DNA from: Arthrobacter sp. AL12 | GTDB lineage: Bacteria > Actinomycetota > Actinomycetes > Actinomycetales > Micrococcaceae | Assembly (NCBI RefSeq): GCF_029960645.1 | Contig: NZ_JASBQY010000002.1 | Coordinates: forward strand, 134,161 to 198,160 | Length of the DNA stretch: 64,000 bases | Direction of reading: 5' to 3' | Part shown: positions 32,834 to 42,706 of the stretch, one piece after another | How positions within the stretch are numbered: position 1 is the first letter of the stretch | Layout of the letters: every line of letters starts with the position of its first letter | Notes under the pieces: generated by a model | What the model was told of the DNA's origin: nothing | Database searches by the model: none | Seen by the model: the letters and a program-made list of their open reading frames with translations, nothing else | Translations under genes and position numbers: made by a program

Positions 32834-33639
32834 TAACTCTTCCGGACCAGCTGCTCCGGAACCCGGGCAGCCGCGTTCTCATCGATCAGCCAAAGGGTTT
32901 CGTTCCGCCCCCGCGGGCCGGCCGCAGGCACCTGCACCGGGTTGGCGCCCGCAAGGGCCAGCCCCACGGCGCCGGCCTTGTCCTCGCCGGCGACCACCAT
33001 CCAGACTTCCGAGGCCGTGTTGATGGCGGGCAGCGTCAGGGACACCCGCAGCGGCGGCGGCTTGGGGGAGTTGCGGACGCCCACCACGGACAGTTCCTTC
33101 TCCCGGATGCCTGCCTGTTCGGGGAAGAGCGACGCTACGTGCGCGTCCGGCCCAACCCCCAGCAGGACGATGTCGAAGCGGGGGAGCGCCGACGGGTGCT
33201 CCGGCCGGTCATCGGACATGTCCGCGGCGTGTTCCGCTGCCGCCGCGTCGCTGAGTTGGCGGGCGTAGTCCGCGGCCGCCTCCTCGGGAGTGTCGAAGTC
33301 GCTGGCGGACCCGGGCACGTGGATCCGGGCCGGATCCGCATCTATGCGCGAGAGCAGAGCCTCATGGGCCTGGCGGGTGTTGCGTTCGGGGTCGTCGGTG
33401 GCGACGAAACGCTCATCGCCCCACCAGAAATTGACCTTGGACCAGTCGACGGCCGGAGCCGCCGGCGACTCGGCCACGGCCTTGAGCGAGCCGATGCCCA
33501 TCGACCCGCCGGTAAGCACCACCGTCGCCTCGCCGTGCTTGTCCTGGATGTCCACCAGCTTGGTGATCAGGCGCGCCGCGATGGCTGCCAACAGAACGGA
33601 CGAATCGGGATGGATGCTTACTCTGGGATCAGCGCTCAC
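32833..33639 (-). CDS. pgl: 6-phosphogluconolactonase
   Basis: The 268-residue enzyme hydrolyses 6-phosphogluconolactone in the oxidative pentose-phosphate pathway. SugarP isomerase-type motifs are visible: VVLTGGSMG, the WGDERFV block and GVGPDAHVASLFPE. The GTG at 33639 is chosen because AAGGAG lies 11 nt upstream on the coding strand. A GTG at 33651 overlaps that AAGGAG and is less likely. The start overlaps the opcA stop by 11 bp. It is the last gene of tkt-tal-pgi-zwf-opcA-pgl. Confidence 0.93.
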   Translation of the reverse strand: MSADPRVSIHPDSSVLLAAIAARLITKLVDIQDKHGEATVVLTGGSMGIGSLKAVAESPAAPAVDWSKVNFWWGDERFVATDDPERNTRQAHEALLSRIDADPARIHVPGSASDFDTPEEAAADYARQLSDAAAAEHAADMSDDRPEHPSALPRFDIVLLGVGPDAHVASLFPEQAGIREKELSVVGVRNSPKPPPLRVSLTLPAINTASEVWMVVAGEDKAGAVGLALAGANPVQVPAAGPRGRNETLWLIDENAAARVPEQLVRKS

Positions 33640-34570
33640 TGGGACGGACACTCCTTAGATTGGTACGTGGCAGTCCAATAGTAATCACTTCACCGAACAC
33701 TTCGTCCGGATCCAGGCGGCGCAGCTCTTCGGCAAGGCAGTCCTTGAGGCTGCGGCGCGGCAGTGAGATGCGCTGGACCGGCTGCCCGGGCTGGCTCAGT
33801 TCCGCCACGGTGAGACCCGGCCGGAACAGCTGCACGTCCCCTGCGGTGCGGGTAAGCCGCACCCGCCGGATCCCGGTGCCGGCCGGGTCCGCCACGATCG
33901 TGACCGGAGCGTCCAGGGCCAGCGTGAGCCAGGCCGCCAGCAGGATCGTGCTGGGGGAGTCCGAGGCGCCTTCAACGGCGACCGCCGTCACCGGGGAACC
34001 GTTCACCTGGTCCAGGACCGCGGCGAGCTGGATCCGCCAGTTGGTCAGGCGGGTCCAGGCCAGGTCGGTGTCGCCGGCCTTGTAGGTGCGGCGGATGTTG
34101 TCCAGCGCCCGCTGCGGATCGGACTCGTTGGCCGAGTCGGTGATCCGGCGGTGCGCGATCCGGCCGATGGAGGTCTGGCAGGCGTTCTTCGGGGCGCCGT
34201 GCGGCCACCAGGCCACGATGGGCGCGTCCGGCAGCAGCAGGGCCGCGACGAGGGATTCGCTTTCCTCCGCGAGTTCGCCGTAGCCGCGGAGCAGGATGAC
34301 CTCGGAGGCCCCGGCGTCGCCGCCCACCCGGATCTGCGCATCGAGCCGGGTCGGGGCCTTGGCGCCGGCGTCGGCGAGGACGATGATCCGGCACGGGTGC
34401 TCCCGGCTGGCCTCGTTGGCGGCCTCGATGGCCTCCTCTTCCAGCCCGGATTTGGTGACGACCACGAGGGTCAGCACCCGGCCCAGGGCGATGACGCCGC
34501 CCTGTTCGCGCAGGGCCATGATCTTCTTGGAAATCTTGGAGGTGGTGGTGTCGGGAAGATCTACGATCAT
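33629..34570 (-). CDS. opcA: Glucose-6-phosphate dehydrogenase assembly protein OpcA
   Basis: The 313-residue OpcA protein is an activator or assembly partner of glucose-6-phosphate dehydrogenase, known from cyanobacteria and Actinobacteria. Recognisable segments are MIVDLPDTTTSKISKKI at the start, ASREHPCRIIVL and the WWPHGAPKNACQTSIGRIA block with Cys and Trp residues. Its ATG overlaps the zwf stop by 4 bp (ATGA), consistent with tight co-expression with its partner. Confidence 0.95.
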   Translation of the reverse strand: MIVDLPDTTTSKISKKIMALREQGGVIALGRVLTLVVVTKSGLEEEAIEAANEASREHPCRIIVLADAGAKAPTRLDAQIRVGGDAGASEVILLRGYGELAEESESLVAALLLPDAPIVAWWPHGAPKNACQTSIGRIAHRRITDSANESDPQRALDNIRRTYKAGDTDLAWTRLTNWRIQLAAVLDQVNGSPVTAVAVEGASDSPSTILLAAWLTLALDAPVTIVADPAGTGIRRVRLTRTAGDVQLFRPGLTVAELSQPGQPVQRISLPRRSLKDCLAEELRRLDPDEVFGEVITIGLPRTNLRSVRPSER

Positions 34571-36141
34571 GGCCTTCTCCAGGTTCGTCCGTCACGGGCA
34601 AGGAGCTCGTCGGCGGAAGGAGGGCCCCAGCTGCCCGGGGCGTAGGGTTCGGGCTGTTCGGCCAGGGACGCCCAGTAGTCCTCGAAGGGGTCCAGGATCT
34701 TCCAGGACAGTTCGACTTCCGCGTGGCGCGGGAACAGCGGCGGCTCGCCGAGGAGCACATCGAGGATGAGCCGTTCGTAGGCCTCCGGGCTGGACTCCGT
34801 AAAGGAGTGGCCGTAGCCGAAGTCCATGGTGACGTCGCGGACTTCCATTTGCGTGCCGGGGACCTTGGACCCGAAGCGGATGGTGGCGCCCTCGTCGGGC
34901 TGGACGCGGATCACGACGGCGTTCTGGCCGAAGTCGTCCTCGCCGTGGTCGGTGAAGAGCAGGTTGGGGGCGCGTTTGAGCACCACGGCGATCTCGGTCA
35001 CCCGGCGGCCCAGCCGCTTGCCGGCGCGCAGGTAGAACGGCACCCCGGACCAGCGGCGGGTATTGATGTCGACCCGGATCGCGGCGAACGTCTCGGTCGT
35101 GGAGTCGGCGGGGATGCCGTCCTCCTCAAGGTATCCGACGACTTTTTCGCCGCCCTGCCAGCCGCCGGTGAACTGCCCGCGCGCCGAATGGGTGGAGAGG
35201 TCCTCGGGGAGCCGGACGGCGGCGAGGACCTTTTCCTTCTCCGCGCGGAGGTCGTCGGCGTTGAAGGAAATCGGTTCTTCCATCGCGGTCAGCGCCAGGA
35301 GCTGGAGCAGGTGGTTCTGGATGACGTCGCGGGCCGCTCCGACGCCGTCGTAATAGCCTGCCCGGCCGCCGGTGCCGATGTCCTCGGCCATGGTGATCTG
35401 GACGTGGTCCACGTAGTTAGCGTTCCAGAGCGGCTCGAAGAGCTGGTTGGCGAAGCGCAGCGCCAGGATGTTCTGAACCGTCTCCTTGCCCAGGTAATGG
35501 TCGATCCGGAAGACCGCGTCCGGCGGGAAGACCGACTCGACGATGTCGTTGAGCTGCCGGGCCGACTCGAGGTCGTGGCCGAACGGCTTCTCGATCACGA
35601 CTCGCCGCCACTTGTCCCCCTCGGCCTGGGCCAGGCCGTGCTTGGACAGCTGCCGGCAGACCAGCTCGAAGGCGTTCGGCGGGATGGAGAGGTAGAACGC
35701 GTGGTTGCCGCGCGTTCCCCGCTGCTCATCGAGTTCGTCGATGGTTTCGGACAGCCGTTTGAAGGCGTCGTCGTCGTCGAACTCGCCCTGCACGAACCTT
35801 ATGCCTTCGGCGAGCTGCGTCCACACCGTTTCGTCGAACGGGGTGCGGGCGTAGGCCTTGACCGCGGTCTTCACCTCGGCGGCGAAGTCCTCGGTCTCCC
35901 AGTTCCGCCGGGCGAAGCCGACGAGGGCAAAGCTGGGCGGCAGCAGCCCGCGGTTGGCCAGGTCGTAGACGGCCGGCATGAGCTTCTTGCGTGCGAGGTC
36001 CCCCGTGACGCCGAACAGGACCAGCGACGACGGTCCGGCGATACGGTTCAGGCGGCGGTCCCGCGGGTCCCGGAGCGGGTTGCCGGCAGGCCTTCCCGAG
36101 CGGGTCGCGGAACTGCGGCCGCCATTGTGTTTGTCTGGCAT
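34567..36141 (-). CDS. zwf: Glucose-6-phosphate 1-dehydrogenase
   Basis: The 524-residue enzyme catalyses the first oxidative step of the pentose-phosphate pathway, reducing NAD(P)+. The coenzyme motif GVTGDLARKKL (about 44-54) and active-site RIDHYLGKE (near 213-221) are intact. The basic N-terminal 30 residues are variable. It is followed by its partner opcA (ATGA overlap) and preceded by pgi (15 bp). Confidence 0.97.
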   Translation of the reverse strand: MPDKHNGGRSSATRSGRPAGNPLRDPRDRRLNRIAGPSSLVLFGVTGDLARKKLMPAVYDLANRGLLPPSFALVGFARRNWETEDFAAEVKTAVKAYARTPFDETVWTQLAEGIRFVQGEFDDDDAFKRLSETIDELDEQRGTRGNHAFYLSIPPNAFELVCRQLSKHGLAQAEGDKWRRVVIEKPFGHDLESARQLNDIVESVFPPDAVFRIDHYLGKETVQNILALRFANQLFEPLWNANYVDHVQITMAEDIGTGGRAGYYDGVGAARDVIQNHLLQLLALTAMEEPISFNADDLRAEKEKVLAAVRLPEDLSTHSARGQFTGGWQGGEKVVGYLEEDGIPADSTTETFAAIRVDINTRRWSGVPFYLRAGKRLGRRVTEIAVVLKRAPNLLFTDHGEDDFGQNAVVIRVQPDEGATIRFGSKVPGTQMEVRDVTMDFGYGHSFTESSPEAYERLILDVLLGEPPLFPRHAEVELSWKILDPFEDYWASLAEQPEPYAPGSWGPPSADELLARDGRTWRRP

Positions 36142-36156
36142 GGTTGCGTGGGTGCC

Positions 36157-37791
36157 TTAGCTTTCGGAGGAGGGGACTGCCCGGCCGGCCAGCGTGGAGA
36201 TGATCTCCTGCAGCTGGCGGACGCCCGCGGCGCGGTCCGTGAGGTGCAGTCGCAGGACCGGGCGGCCGTGTTCGGACAGCACCTGCGCATCGCCGGCGGC
36301 CTGCGCGGAGATCAGCTCGCCGAAGGTGAAGGGACGGTCCGGGATGGCCAGGTCGGTGGCGGAGGCGGCCGTCACCTGCAGGAAGACGCCGATCGCGGGT
36401 CCGCCCTTGTGGAACTGCCCCGTCGAGTGCAGGAACCGCGGACCCCAGCCAAAGGTCACCGGGCGGCCGCTGACGGCTGCCAGCTGGTCCCGGACCCCCT
36501 CAAGGGGTGCGTAGGCGAGCCGGTCGAAGTAGGCCTGGACGCTCAGGTAGCTGTCCGGACCAAGTTCGCCCAGCAGGGCGCTGACCGCTTCGGCAGCGGT
36601 GCCCGCGCCGCCGAGCCAGTCGCCGCCGCGGACCTCGACGGCACCGTCGGTGAAGGCCGCCGGCGTCGGTTCGGGCTGGGCGTCCAGCAGGCCGCGGGCG
36701 GCCACCTTGGCGGCTTCGACGTCGGGCTGGTCATAGGGGTTGATGCCGAGGAGGCGTCCGGCGACCGCGGTGGCGAACTCCCACGTCATCATCTGGGTGG
36801 GCAGGCCGCCGGCGATCGCGACCTCGTTTTCGCCGAGTTCGACGTCGGCGTCCGCCGCGACGACGCGGATCACCAGGACGTCGGGGGCTCCGAGGGTGGC
36901 CTCCGGGGAGGACGGGCCGGCGACGACCGGCAGCACGCCGGTGCCGAGTTTTCCGGTGGATTCGGCAATAAGCTGTTCGGCCCAGTCCGCGAAGCCCTTG
37001 ATCCCGGAGCCGTCCTCGGCGATGACGATCTTGTTGCGCAGCGGGTTGGTGCCGCCCAGTGCCGAGCCGAGGGCGAGGCCGATGTTTTCCTCGCCGTCCT
37101 CATTGAGGACCTCGGCGGCTTCCTCCGCCTCGTCCAGGAAGGCCTGGATGTCCACGCCGGCGAGTCCGCAGGGCACCATCCCGAACGCGGTGAGCGCCGA
37201 GTAGCGCCCGCCGACGGTGGGGTCGGCGTTGAAGACGGCGCGGTAGCCGGCCTCCCGGGAGGCGGTATCCAGCGGCGAACCCGGATCGGTGACGATGATG
37301 ATGCGGCTCTTCGCGTCGAGGCCGGCCTCGGTGAAGGCGTGCTCGAAGATCCGGCGCTGCGAATCCGTCTCCAGGGTGGAACCGGACTTGGAGGACACCA
37401 CAATCGCGGTTTCGGCCAGCCGGTCCGCGAGGGCGGCGGCGACCTGTTCCGGATCGGTGCTGTCCAGCACGGTCAGCTCGACGCCGGCGGTTCCGGCGAT
37501 GACCTCGGGGGCCAGCGAGGATCCGCCCATGCCGCACAGGACAATCCGGCTGACGCCGTCGGCGCGCAGGGCGTCGCGGAGGGCCAGGATGTCCGCGACC
37601 AGCCGCTGGGAGACGGTGGCCGCCTCAACCCAGCCGAGCCGGACCGAAGCCTCGGCCGCCGCGTCGGGACCCCACAGGGTGGGGTCCTTGGCGAAGATCC
37701 GGGTGGCGACTTTGTCTTCCAGCAGGGCGGTCAGGTGCTGTTCGTGGGCCAGGCGGGCGGCGCCCGTGGCGTCGTAGCTGAGAGTGGTCAT
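36157..37791 (-). CDS. pgi: Glucose-6-phosphate isomerase
   Basis: The 544-residue protein has two SIS-type domains, with CGMGGSSLAPEV near 89-100 and the VVSSKSGSTLET motif (phosphosugar binding) near 130-141. It interconverts glucose-6-phosphate and fructose-6-phosphate, linking glycolysis with the pentose-phosphate operon. The form is the divergent actinobacterial one found between tal and zwf. The ATG at 37791 lies 4 nt after the tal stop and has no clear Shine-Dalgarno sequence, so coupling to tal translation is likely. An extension to 37929 would lie inside tal. Confidence 0.92.
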   Translation of the reverse strand: MTTLSYDATGAARLAHEQHLTALLEDKVATRIFAKDPTLWGPDAAAEASVRLGWVEAATVSQRLVADILALRDALRADGVSRIVLCGMGGSSLAPEVIAGTAGVELTVLDSTDPEQVAAALADRLAETAIVVSSKSGSTLETDSQRRIFEHAFTEAGLDAKSRIIIVTDPGSPLDTASREAGYRAVFNADPTVGGRYSALTAFGMVPCGLAGVDIQAFLDEAEEAAEVLNEDGEENIGLALGSALGGTNPLRNKIVIAEDGSGIKGFADWAEQLIAESTGKLGTGVLPVVAGPSSPEATLGAPDVLVIRVVAADADVELGENEVAIAGGLPTQMMTWEFATAVAGRLLGINPYDQPDVEAAKVAARGLLDAQPEPTPAAFTDGAVEVRGGDWLGGAGTAAEAVSALLGELGPDSYLSVQAYFDRLAYAPLEGVRDQLAAVSGRPVTFGWGPRFLHSTGQFHKGGPAIGVFLQVTAASATDLAIPDRPFTFGELISAQAAGDAQVLSEHGRPVLRLHLTDRAAGVRQLQEIISTLAGRAVPSSES

Positions 37792-37795
37792 GGGA

Positions 37796-38917
37796 CTATG
37801 CGTCCTTCCGTGCAGCGGCGAGGGCTGCCTCGACGTCGGCCAGCAGTTCCTTCCAGCTTGCCACGAACTTGTCGAGGCCTTCGGACTCGAGCACCGCGAC
37901 GACCTCGTTGTAGGAGATGCCGAGGCCATCGAGGGCGTTCAGGGTGGCGTTGGCGTCGTCGTAGCCGCGGCTGATCGTGTTGCCGGTCACGGCGCCGTGG
38001 TCGAAGGTCGCGTCGAGGGTCTTTTCCGGCATGGTGTTCACCACGCCGGGGGCCACGAGTTCCGTGACGTACAGGGTGTCCGGGTAGGCCGGGTCCTTGA
38101 CGCCGGTGGAGGCCCACAGCGGGCGCTGCGGGAGGGCGCCGGCGTCGGCCAGGAGGGCCCAGCGTTCGGTGGAGAAGAGCTCCTCGTAGACCTGGTAGGC
38201 CAGGCGGGCGTTCGCGAGGCCGGCTTTGCCCTTGAGGGCGCGGGCCTCGTCGGTGCCGATGGCGTCGAGGCGCTTGTCGATTTCGGCGTCGACGCGGGAG
38301 ACGAAGAAGGACGCGACCGAGTGGATTTTGGAGAGGTCATGGCCGTTGTCCCTGGCTTGCTCCAGGCCGGACTGGAAGGCGTTGATGACGGCGCGGTAGC
38401 GCTCGAGGGAGAAGATCAGCGTGACGTTGACGCTGATGCCGGCGGCGAGCGTGGCGGTGATGGCTTCCAGGCCCTCAAGGGTCGCCGGGATCTTGATCAG
38501 CACGTTGTCCTTGTTGACCTGGGCGTACAGTTCCTTGGCCTCGGTGATGGTGCTGGCGGTGTCCCAGGCCAGGCGCGGGTCAACCTCGATCGACACGCGG
38601 CCGTCGACGCCCTTCGTGGCCGCTGCCACCGGGGCGAAGAGGTCGCAGGCGTCGGCGACGTCGGAGGTGGTGATCGCGAAGACGGTCTCCTCGACGCTGG
38701 CGCCGGAGGCGGCCTTGGCGGCGATGATGTCGTCGTAGTCGTGGCCGGTGGTGATGGCCGCGTGGAAGATCGACGGGTTCGTGGTGACGCCGACGACGTT
38801 CTTCTCCTCGATCAGCTTGCGCAGCGTGCCGGTGGACAGCCGGCCGCGGGAGAGGTCATCGAGCCAGATGGAGACGCCGGCGTCGGAGAGCTGCTGCGTG
38901 GGGGTGGTGGTGCTCAT
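37796..38917 (-). CDS. tal: Transaldolase
   Basis: The 373-residue TIM-barrel enzyme transfers dihydroxyacetone units in the non-oxidative pentose-phosphate pathway. GVTTNPSIF (near 43-51) and the Schiff-base lysine block [12 protein letters not shown] are present. The length is that of the actinobacterial/cyanobacterial long form. The ATG at 38917 has GGAG 7 nt upstream; an in-frame extension to 39100 overlaps tkt and is rejected. The gap to tkt is 70 bp. Confidence 0.96.
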   Translation of the reverse strand: MSTTTPTQQLSDAGVSIWLDDLSRGRLSTGTLRKLIEEKNVVGVTTNPSIFHAAITTGHDYDDIIAAKAASGASVEETVFAITTSDVADACDLFAPVAAATKGVDGRVSIEVDPRLAWDTASTITEAKELYAQVNKDNVLIKIPATLEGLEAITATLAAGISVNVTLIFSLERYRAVINAFQSGLEQARDNGHDLSKIHSVASFFVSRVDAEIDKRLDAIGTDEARALKGKAGLANARLAYQVYEELFSTERWALLADAGALPQRPLWASTGVKDPAYPDTLYVTELVAPGVVNTMPEKTLDATFDHGAVTGNTISRGYDDANATLNALDGLGISYNEVVAVLESEGLDKFVASWKELLADVEAALAAARKDA

Positions 38918-38987
38918 AGTTAACTCCTGAAGTCTGGGGCCGCCGCCCTTGTGTTGGGGCGGCGGCCCGGAAAGCGTGAAGTTGGGG

Positions 38988-41114
38988 TCAGGCCGGAAGG
39001 CCGGCGAGGGATTCCCTGGCTGCGGCGGCAACGGCCTCCGCGGTGATGCCGAATTCCTGGAACAGGCGCTTGTAGTCCGCCGAGGCGCCGAAGTGCTCAA
39101 GGCCGATGGAACGGCCGGCGTCGCCGACGAATTCCTTCCAGCCCAGGGCGAGCCCGGCCTCGACGGACACCCGTGCCTTGACTGCCGCCGGGAGCACCGT
39201 TTCGCGGTAGGCGGCGTCCTGCTTGTTGAACCACTCCACGCACGGCATCGACACCACGCGGGTGGGGATCCCCTCTGCCTGGAGCGCTTCGCGGGCGTGC
39301 ACGGCCAGCTGGACTTCCGAGCCGGTGCCGATCAGGATGACCTGCGGCTCGGCGGTCCGGCCGTTGGCCGACGCCTCCGCCAGGACGTAGCCGCCCTTGG
39401 CGACGCCGGCGGCGGAGCCGAAGGTGTCACCCTCGGCGTCGGACGTTCCGCGGGCATAGGTGGGAATGTTCTGGCGTGTCAGCACGATGCCGGCAGGGTT
39501 CCCGTGGTTCTCGAGCATGACCTTCCAGGCCGCCGCGACCTCGTTGGCGTCGCCCGGGCGGACGACGTCCAGGCCCGGGATGGCCCGGAGCGTGGCGAGC
39601 TGCTCCACCGGCTGGTGGGTCGGTCCGTCTTCGCCGAGGCCGATCGAGTCGTGCGTCCAGACGTACAGCGACGGGACCCCCATGAGGGCACCGAGGCGGA
39701 TCGCCGGGCGCTGGTAGTCGCTGAAGATCAGGAACGTGCCCGAGAACGCGCGGGTGCGCCCGTGCAGGGAAATGCCGTTCACGATCGACGCGGCGGCGTG
39801 CTCGCGGATGCCGAAGTGCAGCACCCGTCCGTAGGGGTTGCCCTTCCAGGCGGCCGTGGAGCGGGAGGCCGGGATGAACGACGGCGAGCCCTCGATGGTG
39901 GTGTTGTTCGATTCGGCGAGGTCGGCGGAGCCGCCCCACAGCTCCGGCATCACCGGGCCGATCGCGTTCAGGACCTTGCCCGACGCGGCGCGGGTGGAGA
40001 CGTCCTTGCCGGCTTCGAAGACCGGCAGGGCGGCGTCGAGCTCGGCCGGGAGCTTTTTCGCCTCGACGCGTTCGAGCAGCGCGGCGGCCTCGGCGTTGGA
40101 CGACTGCCAGGCCTCGAAGGCTGTCTGCCATTCGGTGCGGGCGGCCGCGCCGCGGTCCGCGGCTTTCCGGGCGTGGGCCAGGACGTCGTCATCGACCTGG
40201 AAGGTGCGCTCCGGGTCGAAGCCGAGGACCTTCTTCAGCGCGGCGACTTCCTCGGCGCCGAGGGCGGAGCCGTGAATCTTGCCGGTGTTCTGCTTCTTCG
40301 GGGCCGGGTAGCCGATGATGGTGCGCAGCGAAATGATGGACGGCTTGCCCGTCTCGGCCTTCGCGGCGAGGAGCGCGGCATGCAGTTCCTGCACGTCCTC
40401 CTTGTATTCCCCGGTCCGGGTCCAGTCCACCCGCTGGGTGTGCCAGCCGTAGGCCTCGTAGCGGGCCAGGACATCCTCGGTGAAGGCGACGTCGGTGTCG
40501 TCCTCGATCGAGATGTGGTTCTCGTCGTAAATCACCACGAGGTTCCCGAGCTCCTGGTGCCCGGCGAGGGAGGAGGCCTCAGAGGTCACGCCTTCCTGCA
40601 GGTCGCCGTCGGAGGCGATGACCCAGATGGTGTGGTCGAACGGGCTGGTGCCCTCAGCGGCGTCGGCGTCGAACAGCCCACGCATCCGGCGCTGGGAGTA
40701 GGCGAAGCCGACGGCGGACGCGAGGCCCTGGCCCAGCGGGCCGGTGGTGATCTCGACGCCGGCGGTGTGCTTGTATTCCGGGTGGCCGGGGGTCAGCGAA
40801 CCCCAGGTGCGCAGCGCCTCAAGGTCCTTCAGTTCCAGGCCGTAGCCGGAGAGGAAGAGCTGGATGTACAGCGTCAGGGAGGTGTGCCCGGGGGAGAGGA
40901 CGAAACGGTCCCGTCCCAGCCAGTCGGGGTTCTTCGGGTCGTGCCGCATCAGCTTCTGGAAGAGAAGGTAGGCGGCCGGAGCCAGGCTCATGGCGGTGCC
41001 GGGGTGGCCGTTGCCGACCTTCTCCACCGCGTCGGCGGCGAGGACACGGATGGTGTCCACGGCGCGCTGGTCCAGGCTGGTCCAAGACAGTTCTTGCTCT
41101 TCCAAATTTGGCAC
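38988..41114 (-). CDS. tkt: Transketolase
   Basis: The 708-residue thiamine-diphosphate enzyme transfers two-carbon units between sugar phosphates. The substrate-binding [19 protein letters not shown] near 34-52, ThDP motif ASDGDLQEG near 156 and second-domain [10 protein letters not shown] are intact. It heads the minus-strand tkt-tal-pgi-zwf-opcA-pgl operon. The GTG at 41114 is preferred, with GAGAGG about 12 nt upstream. An upstream ATG at 41174 would add 20 unconserved residues. Confidence 0.95.
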   Translation of the reverse strand: MPNLEEQELSWTSLDQRAVDTIRVLAADAVEKVGNGHPGTAMSLAPAAYLLFQKLMRHDPKNPDWLGRDRFVLSPGHTSLTLYIQLFLSGYGLELKDLEALRTWGSLTPGHPEYKHTAGVEITTGPLGQGLASAVGFAYSQRRMRGLFDADAAEGTSPFDHTIWVIASDGDLQEGVTSEASSLAGHQELGNLVVIYDENHISIEDDTDVAFTEDVLARYEAYGWHTQRVDWTRTGEYKEDVQELHAALLAAKAETGKPSIISLRTIIGYPAPKKQNTGKIHGSALGAEEVAALKKVLGFDPERTFQVDDDVLAHARKAADRGAAARTEWQTAFEAWQSSNAEAAALLERVEAKKLPAELDAALPVFEAGKDVSTRAASGKVLNAIGPVMPELWGGSADLAESNNTTIEGSPSFIPASRSTAAWKGNPYGRVLHFGIREHAAASIVNGISLHGRTRAFSGTFLIFSDYQRPAIRLGALMGVPSLYVWTHDSIGLGEDGPTHQPVEQLATLRAIPGLDVVRPGDANEVAAAWKVMLENHGNPAGIVLTRQNIPTYARGTSDAEGDTFGSAAGVAKGGYVLAEASANGRTAEPQVILIGTGSEVQLAVHAREALQAEGIPTRVVSMPCVEWFNKQDAAYRETVLPAAVKARVSVEAGLALGWKEFVGDAGRSIGLEHFGASADYKRLFQEFGITAEAVAAAARESLAGLPA

Positions 41115-41622
41115 GAAAACCGGGCCCCTCTCTGTGCTGATGGCGGGTGGTATGGTCAGTCCCGTCCGGGGCACAGTTCGGTGCCCGCTGCGGTACGTAC
41201 CAGCCGTTCACCATCGAAACGTTGATCTATCCTTCAGCGGCGCGCGCCGGGACACACCTGCATAAATCTGCAGGAAGGTGCATCCAGCACTGGGGAAGCC
41301 TTTTGGCCGTTCCTGTGCGCGCTGATCTGCAGACAGCTTAGCCCTATTCCACCGGGCGGGTGCGGTATATCTCACCAATTGGACCGGATTTCGGCTTATA
41401 TGAATCACCGGCGTCCGCGGCGGCTGTGAGCCCGCGTTAATATGTTCGAATCACGGCTCCCCGCCGGCAGTGTTCCCGGGACCCGCCGCGCTGTGCCTGC
41501 ACGGTATGATGGTTCGTGGCTACCAACGGGGGCGGGGACACGCCTGTGCGCTGCGCGAGGACCCCTCCGATATGCAACCCGCGTTGCGGAACCAGCCGGA
41601 CTGAACAGCCAGACAGAACAGA
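41115..41622. other. Divergent tkt/ctaB intergenic region (508 bp)
   Basis: No protein-coding signal or known RNA was found. For ctaB, TATGAT at 41505-41510 and TAATAT at 41438-41443 are -10 candidates. For tkt, AT-rich stretches at about 41367-41373 and 41395-41401 read as TATA-type -10 boxes on the minus strand. A 6-bp palindrome, CCTGCA-TAAATC-TGCAGG (41257-41274), could be an operator. None has a clear -35. Confidence 0.4.
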
Positions 41623-42585
41623 GTGACTGCCACCGTGAGCACAACAGATACGCCGCTGAACGCCTCTCCCATCCGCGGAAGAACCGGCTTCGCCCGCAAA
41701 GCCAAGGCCTATCTGGCGCTCACGAAACCCCGCGTCATCGAGCTCCTGCTGGTCAGCACCCTGCCGACCATGATCTACGCCGAGCGCGGCTTCCCGTCGA
41801 TCGGCCTGATCGTGGCAACCCTGGTCGGCGGTGCCTTTGCCGCCGGCAGCGCGGGCGCCTTCAACTGCTATATCGACCGGGACATCGACAAGCTCATGCA
41901 CCGCACCGAGAACCGGCCGCTGGTCACCGGCGAGGTCACCCCGCGTGAGGCGCTGATCTTCTCCTGGCTCCTCGGCGCGGCGGCGATCGCGATCCTCTGG
42001 TTCGGCGCCAACCCGCTCGCCGCCTGGCTCGGCGTCGGCGCCATCGTCTTCTATGTGGTCATCTACACGATGATCCTCAAGCGCCGCACGGCGCAGAACA
42101 TTGTCTGGGGCGGGGCGGCCGGCTGCTTCCCGGTGCTGATTGCCTGGGCCGCGGTGACCAACACGGTCGAGTGGCCCGCCGTCGTGCTCTTTATGGTCAT
42201 CTTCCTGTGGACGCCGCCGCACTACTGGCCGCTGTCCATGCGCTACGGCGAGGACTACCGCAACGCCAACGTGCCGATGCTCGGTGCGATCGCCGGGGCC
42301 AAGGTTGTTTCCGTCCAGGTGGTCCTGTACGCGTGGGCCATGGTGGCGTGCTCGCTGCTGCTCGTCCCGGCCGGCGGCGCCGGCTGGGTCTACACCGTCA
42401 CCGCGGTACTCGCCGGTGCCTGGTTCCTCTTCGAATCGCACGGCCTGTACAACCGGGCGCAGGCCGGCGACGTGTCCAACAAGGGCGCCATGAAGGTCTT
42501 CCACGGCTCGATCAGCTACCTGACCCTGCTCTTCATCGCCCTCGCCGTCGACCCGTTCATCGGTTCCCCCCTCATGGGCGGCTAG
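41623..42585 (+). CDS. ctaB: Protohaem IX farnesyltransferase (haem O synthase)
   Basis: The 320-residue UbiA-family membrane enzyme converts haem B to haem O for cytochrome oxidases. The Asp-rich prenyl-diphosphate motif [20 protein letters not shown] near 86-105 and the second motif in [17 protein letters not shown] are present. About eight or nine membrane helices are predicted by hydrophobicity. The start is GTG at 41623 or GTG at 41635; neither has a good Shine-Dalgarno sequence. It converges with ctaA across a 20-bp inverted repeat. Confidence 0.95.
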   Translation: MTATVSTTDTPLNASPIRGRTGFARKAKAYLALTKPRVIELLLVSTLPTMIYAERGFPSIGLIVATLVGGAFAAGSAGAFNCYIDRDIDKLMHRTENRPLVTGEVTPREALIFSWLLGAAAIAILWFGANPLAAWLGVGAIVFYVVIYTMILKRRTAQNIVWGGAAGCFPVLIAWAAVTNTVEWPAVVLFMVIFLWTPPHYWPLSMRYGEDYRNANVPMLGAIAGAKVVSVQVVLYAWAMVACSLLLVPAGGAGWVYTVTAVLAGAWFLFESHGLYNRAQAGDVSNKGAMKVFHGSISYLTLLFIALAVDPFIGSPLMGG

Positions 42586-42606
42586 CCCCAGCCCTCCGCG
42601 ACACAC

Positions 42607-42675
42607 CAACGCGGGGTCACTTGCGGCCCCATTCCGGGCGTCCGGATGGACCGCAAGTGACCCCGCGTTGTTTTG
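42607..42675. terminator. 20-bp inverted repeat between ctaB and ctaA
   Basis: CAACGCGGGGTCACTTGCGG (42607-42626) is the exact inverse of 42651-42670, with a 24-nt spacer. It is followed on the plus strand by TTTTG. It fits a bidirectional terminator for the convergent ctaB and ctaA genes. Its size and perfect arms also suggest a dispersed intergenic element. Confidence 0.75.
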
Positions 42676-42706
42676 TACGACGGTGCGTGCGGCCGGGGTG
42701 TTGCGG

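Noticed and set aside
34723..37974. Open frame of 1083 codons on the plus strand
   Set aside because: It is antisense to zwf and pgi. Long antisense frames are expected in DNA with GC-rich third positions, and the translation has no recognisable domain.
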